From NCBI GenBank assembly GCA_035041965.1, contig JAPYMA010002791.1, positions 43,589-107,588 on the forward strand: DNA of 64,000 nucleotides, given 5' to 3'. Below the pieces are notes generated by a model that made no database searches, had not been told where the DNA came from, and saw nothing but the letters and a program-made list of their open reading frames with translations. Below, piece after piece: positions 60,276-64,000 of the stretch. Source of the DNA: Anisakis pegreffii (lineage: Eukaryota; Nematoda; Chromadorea; Rhabditida; Anisakidae). Every line of letters begins with the position of its first letter. Within the stretch, counting starts at the first letter, position 1. Both the position numbers and the translations under genes were made by a program.

Positions 60276-60347
60276 GGGGATATAGCTCAGGGGTAGAGCG
60301 CTCCCTTTGCATGGGAGAGGTCTGGGGTTCGATTCCCCATATCTCCA
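60276..60347 (+). tRNA. tRNA-Ala(UGC), unit 61
   Basis: Canonical. Flank G. Confidence 0.93.
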
Positions 60348-60437
60348 GGATTGTTTTTACTTTAAATCGAATTTTTGCCTTGAAAAACTTTGTGATTCGG
60401 CATTATTCATCAGTTGAGCGTACGTATGTTCTCATGC

Positions 60438-60509
60438 GGGGATACACCTCAGGGGTAGAGCGCTCCCTTTGCATGGGAGAGTTCTGGGGTTCGATTCCCT
60501 ATATCTCCA
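60438..60509 (+). tRNA. variant tRNA-Ala(UGC), unit 62, D stem broken
   Basis: CACCTC class. Flank C. Confidence 0.55.
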
Positions 60510-60599
60510 CGTTTCTTTTTACTTTATATCGAATTTTTGCCTTGAAAAACTTTGTGATTCGGCATTATTCATCAGTTGAGAGTATGCATGTTCTCAAGC

Positions 60600-60671
60600 G
60601 GGGATATAGCTCAGGGGTAGAGCGCTCCCTTCGCATGGGAGAGGTCTGGGGTTCGATTCCCCATATCTCCA
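60600..60671 (+). tRNA. tRNA-Ala(CGC), unit 63
   Basis: Canonical. Flank A. Confidence 0.93.
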
Positions 60672-60761
60672 CGTTTAGTTTTACTTTATATCGAATTTTT
60701 GCCTTGAAAAACTTTGTGATTCGGCATTATTCATCAGTTGAGAGTATGTATGTTCTCAAGC

Positions 60762-60833
60762 GGGGATATAGCTCAGGGGTAGAGCGCTCCCTTTGCATGG
60801 GAGAGGTCTGGGGTTCGATTCCCTATATCTCCA
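60762..60833 (+). tRNA. tRNA-Ala(UGC), unit 64
   Basis: G50-U64. Flank C. Confidence 0.9.
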
Positions 60834-60923
60834 CGTTTCTTTTTACTTTATATCGAATTTTTGCCTTGAAAAACTTTGTGATTCGGCATTATTCATCAGT
60901 TGAGCGTACGTATGTTCTCAAGC

Positions 60924-60988
60924 GGGGATATAGCTCAGGGGTAGAGCGCTCCCTTTGCATGGGAGAGGTTCGATTCCCCATATCTCCA
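60924..60988 (+). pseudogene. tRNA-Ala(UGC) with 7-bp T-arm deletion, unit 65
   Basis: Same deletion as units 37 and 48. Flank S. Confidence 0.85.
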
Positions 60989-61078
60989 GCATTGTTTTTA
61001 CTTTAAATCGAATTTTTGCCTTTAAAAAGTTTGTGATTCGGCATTATTCATCAGTTGAGCGTACGTATGTTCTCATGC

Positions 61079-61149
61079 GGGGATACACCTCAGGGTAGAG
61101 CGCTCCCTTTGCATGGGAGAGGTCTGGGGTTGGATTCCCCATATCTCCA
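61079..61149 (+). pseudogene. variant tRNA-Ala(UGC), unit 66, CACCTC class, 71 nt
   Basis: D-loop base missing and T loop TTGGATT, as in unit 38. Flank A. Confidence 0.7.
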
Positions 61150-61239
61150 CGTTTAGTTTTACTTTATATCGAATTTTTGCCATGAAAAACTTTGTGATTC
61201 GGCATTATTCATCAGTTGTGAGTATGTATGTTCTCAAGC

Positions 61240-61311
61240 GGGGATATAGCTCAGGGGTAGAGCGCTCCCTTTGCATGGGAGAGGTCTGGGGTTCGATTCC
61301 CCATATCTCCA
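61240..61311 (+). tRNA. tRNA-Ala(UGC), unit 67
   Basis: Canonical gene, but its 5' spacer (GCCATGAAAAAC, CAGTTGTGAGTATG) is the type otherwise seen only before broken-acceptor units. Flank A. Confidence 0.92.
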
Positions 61312-61401
61312 CGTTTAGTTTTACTTTATATCGAATTTTTGCCTTCAAAAACTTTGTGATTCGGCATTATTCATCAGTTGAGAGTATGTATGTTCTCAAG
61401 C

Positions 61402-61473
61402 GGGGATATAGCTCAGGGGTAGAGCGCTCCCTTTGCATGGGAGAGGTCTGGGGTTCGATTCCCCATATCTCCA
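61402..61473 (+). tRNA. tRNA-Ala(UGC), unit 68
   Basis: Canonical. Flank G. Confidence 0.93.
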
Positions 61474-61563
61474 GGATTGTTTTTACTTTAAATCGAATTT
61501 TTGCCTTGAAAAACTTTGTGATTCGGCATTATTCATCAGTTGAGCGTACGTATGTTCTCATGC

Positions 61564-61635
61564 GGGGATACACCTCAGGGGTAGAGCGCTCCCTTTGCAT
61601 GGGAGAGTTCTGGGGTTCGATTCCCTATATCTCCA
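61564..61635 (+). tRNA. variant tRNA-Ala(UGC), unit 69, D stem broken
   Basis: CACCTC class. Flank C. Confidence 0.55.
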
Positions 61636-61725
61636 CGTTTCTTTTTACTTTATATCGAATTTTTGCCTTGAAAAACTTTGTGATTCGGCATTATTCATCA
61701 GTTGAGAGTATGTATGTTCTCAAGC

Positions 61726-61797
61726 GGGGATATAGCTCAGGGGTAGAGCGCTCCCTTTGCATGGGAGAGGTCTGGGGTTCGATTCCCCATATCTCCA
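61726..61797 (+). tRNA. tRNA-Ala(UGC), unit 70
   Basis: Canonical. Flank C (CGTTTAT). Confidence 0.93.
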
Positions 61798-61887
61798 CGT
61801 TTATTTTTACTTTATATCGAATTTTTGCCTTGAAAAACTTTGTGATTCGGCATTATTCATCAGTTGAGCGTACGTATGTTCTCAAGC

Positions 61888-61959
61888 GGGGATATAGCTC
61901 AGGGGTAGAGCGCTCCCTTTGCATGGGAGAGGTCTGGGGTTCGATTCCCCATATCTCCA
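61888..61959 (+). tRNA. tRNA-Ala(UGC), unit 71
   Basis: Canonical. Flank S. Confidence 0.93.
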
Positions 61960-62049
61960 GCATTGTTTTTACTTTAAATCGAATTTTTGCCTTGAAAAAC
62001 TTTGTGATTCGGCATTATTCATCAGTTGAGCGTACGTATGTTCTCATGC

Positions 62050-62121
62050 GGGGATACACCTCAGGGGTAGAGCGCTCCCTTTGCATGGGAGAGTTCTGGG
62101 GTTCGATTCCCTATATCTCCA
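62050..62121 (+). tRNA. variant tRNA-Ala(UGC), unit 72, D stem broken
   Basis: CACCTC class. Flank C. Confidence 0.55.
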
Positions 62122-62211
62122 CGTTTCTTTTTACTTTATATCGAATTTTTGCCTTGAAAAACTTTGTGATTCGGCATTATTCATCAGTTGAGAGTATGCA
62201 TGTTCTCAAGC

Positions 62212-62283
62212 GGGGATATAGCTCAGGGGTAGAGCGCTCCCTTCGCATGGGAGAGGTCTGGGGTTCGATTCCCCATATCTCCA
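62212..62283 (+). tRNA. tRNA-Ala(CGC), unit 73
   Basis: Canonical. Flank A. Confidence 0.93.
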
Positions 62284-62378
62284 CGTTTAGTTTTACTTTA
62301 TATCGAATTTTTGCCTTGAAAAACTTTGTGATTCGGCATTATTCATCAGTTGAGAGTATGTGTATGCTCTCTGTTTTT

Positions 62379-62441
62379 GATATAAATAGCAGCGCTCCCT
62401 TTGCATGGGAGAGGTCTGGAGTTCGATTCCCTATATCTCCA
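62379..62441 (+). pseudogene. tRNA-Ala relic with replaced 5' half, unit 74
   Basis: From AGCGCTCCC on it is tRNA-Ala(UGC). The acceptor 5' strand, D arm and A box are replaced by unrelated CTCTGTTTTTGATATAAATA. T stem TGGAG is mismatched too. Flank A. Confidence 0.85.
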
Positions 62442-62531
62442 CGTTTAGTTTTACTTTATATCGAATTTTTGCCTTGAAAAACTTTGTGATTCGGCATTAT
62501 TCATCAGTTGAGAGTATGCATGTTCTCAAGC

Positions 62532-62603
62532 GGGGATATAGCTCAGGGGTAGAGCGCTCCCTTCGCATGGGAGAGGTCTGGGGTTCGATTCCCCATATCT
62601 CCA
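62532..62603 (+). tRNA. tRNA-Ala(CGC), unit 75
   Basis: Canonical. Flank A. Confidence 0.93.
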
Positions 62604-62693
62604 CGTTTAGTTTTACTTTATATCGAATTTTTGCCTTGAAAACCTTTGTGATTCGTCATTATTCATCAGTTGAGCGTACGTATGTTCTCAATC

Positions 62694-62765
62694 GGGGATA
62701 TAGCTCAGGGGTAGAGCGCTCCCTTCGCATGGGAGAGGTCTGGGGTTCGATTCCCCATATCTCCA
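62694..62765 (+). tRNA. tRNA-Ala(CGC), unit 76
   Basis: Canonical. Flank A. Confidence 0.93.
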
Positions 62766-62855
62766 CGTTTAGTTTTACTTTATATCGAATTTTTGCCTTG
62801 AAAAACTTTGTGATTCGGCATTATTCATCAGTTGAGCGTACGTATGTTCTCAAGC

Positions 62856-62927
62856 GGGGATATAGCTCAGGGGTAGAGCGCTCCCTTTGCATGGGAGAGG
62901 TCTGGGGTTCGATTCCCCATATCTCCA
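62856..62927 (+). tRNA. tRNA-Ala(UGC), unit 77
   Basis: Canonical. Flank S. Confidence 0.93.
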
Positions 62928-63017
62928 GCATTGTTTTTACTTTAAATCGAATTTTTGCCTTGAAAAACTTTGTGATTCGGCATTATTCATCAGTTGAGCG
63001 TACGTATGTTCTCATGC

Positions 63018-63088
63018 GGGGATACACCTCAGGGTAGAGCGCTCCCTTTGCATGGGAGAGGTCTGGGGTTCGATTCCCCATATCTCCA
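63018..63088 (+). tRNA. variant tRNA-Ala(UGC), unit 78, CACCTC class, 71 nt
   Basis: D-loop base missing. Flank A. Confidence 0.5.
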
Positions 63089-63178
63089 CGTTTAGTTTTA
63101 CTTTATATCGAATTTTTGCCATGAAAAACTTTGTGATTCGGCATTATTCATCAGTTGTGAGTATGTATGTTCTCAAGC

Positions 63179-63250
63179 GGTTATATAGCTCAGGAGTAGA
63201 GCGCTCCCTTTGCATGGGAGAGGTCTGGGGTTCGATTCCCCATATCTCCA
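63179..63250 (+). pseudogene. tRNA-Ala(UGC) with broken acceptor, unit 79
   Basis: GGTTATA acceptor. Flank G. Confidence 0.8.
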
Positions 63251-63340
63251 GGATTGTTTTTACTTTAAATCGAATTGTTGCCTTGAAAAACTTTGTGATT
63301 CGGCATTATTCATCAGTTGAGCGTACGTATGTTCTCATGC

Positions 63341-63412
63341 GGGGATACACCTCAGGGGTAGAGCGCTCCCTTTGCATGGGAGAGTTCTGGGGTTCGATTC
63401 CCTATATCTCCA
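63341..63412 (+). tRNA. variant tRNA-Ala(UGC), unit 80, D stem broken
   Basis: CACCTC class. Flank C. Confidence 0.55.
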
Positions 63413-63502
63413 CGTTTCTTTTTACTTTATATCGAATTTTTGCCTTGAAAAACTTTGTGATTCGGCATTATTCATCAGTTGAGAGTATGTATGTTCTCAA
63501 GC

Positions 63503-63574
63503 GGGGATATAGCTCAGGGGTAGAGCGCTCCCTTCGCATGGGAGAGGTCTGGGGTTCGATTCCCCATATCTCCA
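63503..63574 (+). tRNA. tRNA-Ala(CGC), unit 81
   Basis: Canonical. Flank A. Confidence 0.93.
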
Positions 63575-63664
63575 CGTTTAGTTTTACTTTATATCGAATT
63601 TTTGCCTTGAAAAACTTTGTGATTCGGCATTATTCATCAGTTGAGCGTACGTATGTTCTCAAGC

Positions 63665-63736
63665 GGGGATATAGCTCAGGGGTAGAGCGCTCCCTTTGCA
63701 TGGGAGAGGTCTGGGGTTCGATTCCCCATATCTCCA
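63665..63736 (+). tRNA. tRNA-Ala(UGC), unit 82
   Basis: Canonical. Flank S. Confidence 0.93.
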
Positions 63737-63826
63737 GCATTGTTTTTACTTTAAATCGAATTTTTGCCTTGAAAAAGTTTGTGATTCGGCATTATTCATC
63801 AGTTGAGCGTACGTATGTTCTCATGC

Positions 63827-63897
63827 GGGGATACACCTCAGGGTAGAGCGCTCCCTTTGCATGGGAGAGGTCTGGGGTTCGATTCCCCATATCTCCA
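63827..63897 (+). tRNA. variant tRNA-Ala(UGC), unit 83, CACCTC class, 71 nt
   Basis: D-loop base missing. Flank A. Confidence 0.5.
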
Positions 63898-63987
63898 CGT
63901 TTAGTTTTACTTTATATCGAATTTTTGCCATGAAAAACTTTGTGATTCGGCATTATTCATCAGTTGTGAGTATGTATGTTCTCAAGC

Positions 63988-64000
63988 GGTTATATAGCTC
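63988..64000 (+). pseudogene. tRNA-Ala relic cut by the window edge, unit 84
   Basis: Only GGTTATATAGCTC is inside the window. It begins like the broken-acceptor class and carries that class's 5' spacer. Confidence 0.7.

Larger units (their letters stand above)
50576..64000 (+). repeat. tandem array of 84 units of 162 bp, each with a tRNA-Ala gene or relic
   Basis: Each unit has a 72-nt tRNA-Ala and a 90-bp spacer. The canonical gene has acceptor GGGGATA/TATCTCC with the G3-U70 pair that marks tRNA-Ala, D stem GCTC/GAGC, anticodon stem CTCCC/GGGAG with loop TTTGCAT (UGC) or TTCGCAT (CGC), and T arm TGGGG-TTCGATT-CCCCA. The pol III A box (TAGCTCAGGGG) and B box (GGTTCGATTCC) are inside the gene. 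A T4 or T5 terminator lies 8-12 nt after it. Four 3'-flank types occur, coded below as G (GGATTG), S (GCATTG), A (CGTTTAG) and C (CGTTTCT or CGTTTAT). The spacer (CGAATTTTTGCCTTGAAAAA onward) is almost invariant. Period is 162 bp, 161 where one D-loop base is missing, and 155 after units with a 7-bp T-arm deletion. Counts: 24 CGC, the rest UGC; about 51 look intact. The array runs off the window. Confidence 0.98.

Noticed and set aside
50933..63846. Series of giant open frames (up to 1396 codons) encoding a 54-residue repeat protein
   Set aside because: They are translations of the tRNA-Ala array. The frame survives only because the unit is 162 bp, and no codon-level conservation is seen beyond that of the tRNA itself.
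50576..64000. CRISPR-like regular repeat array
   Set aside because: Gene and spacer are both nearly invariant, the unit is 162 bp with a tRNA in each, and the host is a eukaryote.

Overview
The window is nuclear DNA of a nematode. The evidence is a complete cuticle collagen gene (N-terminal block, RTAR cleavage site, Gly-X-Y domains, C-terminal CPKYC segment), a secreted protein with nematode-type Cys-x3-Cys repeats, short introns with TTTCAG-like acceptors, and an acceptor-like AG a few bases before the ATG of most genes, as expected for spliced-leader trans-splicing. Base composition is AT-rich and the gaps between genes are long. The species cannot be fixed from the sequence; an ascarid-like clade III nematode is only a guess.

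Layout. 1-10.8 kb: no recognisable gene. 10.8-19.3 kb, minus strand: a complete 20-exon homologue of the dsRNA-binding zinc-finger protein ZFR (1021 aa). 19.3-29.6 kb: no recognisable gene. 29.6-31.8 kb, plus: three-exon cuticle collagen (289 aa). 34.1-35.0 kb, minus: three-exon ribosomal protein eL34 (113 aa). 36.9-39.0 kb, minus: six-exon, single-pass membrane protein with a long Lys/Glu repeat tail (376 aa), including a probable GC-AG intron. 39.8-40.8 kb: three diverged copies of a repeat of about 390 bp. 41.5-42.8 kb, plus: secreted Cys-rich/Pro-Gly repeat protein (336 aa). 44.7-48.7 kb, plus: nine-exon acid-sphingomyelinase-like phosphodiesterase (489 aa) whose GNH motif reads GNR, followed by decayed tandem copies of a thrombospondin-1-like exon. 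49.97-50.04 kb: tRNA-Val(AAC).

From 50,576 to the right edge the window is one tandem array: 84 units of about 162 bp, each holding a tRNA-Ala gene or a damaged derivative, 24 with anticodon CGC and the rest UGC. About 51 look intact. Unit variants are linked to particular 3' flanks and recur in fixed orders, so blocks of several units have been amplified together. Because 162 is divisible by three, the array carries very long open frames that are not proteins.

The protein genes do not form an obvious pathway: RNA binding, translation, cuticle, extracellular matrix and a secreted phosphodiesterase. The outstanding feature is the tRNA-Ala satellite, which continues beyond the window.
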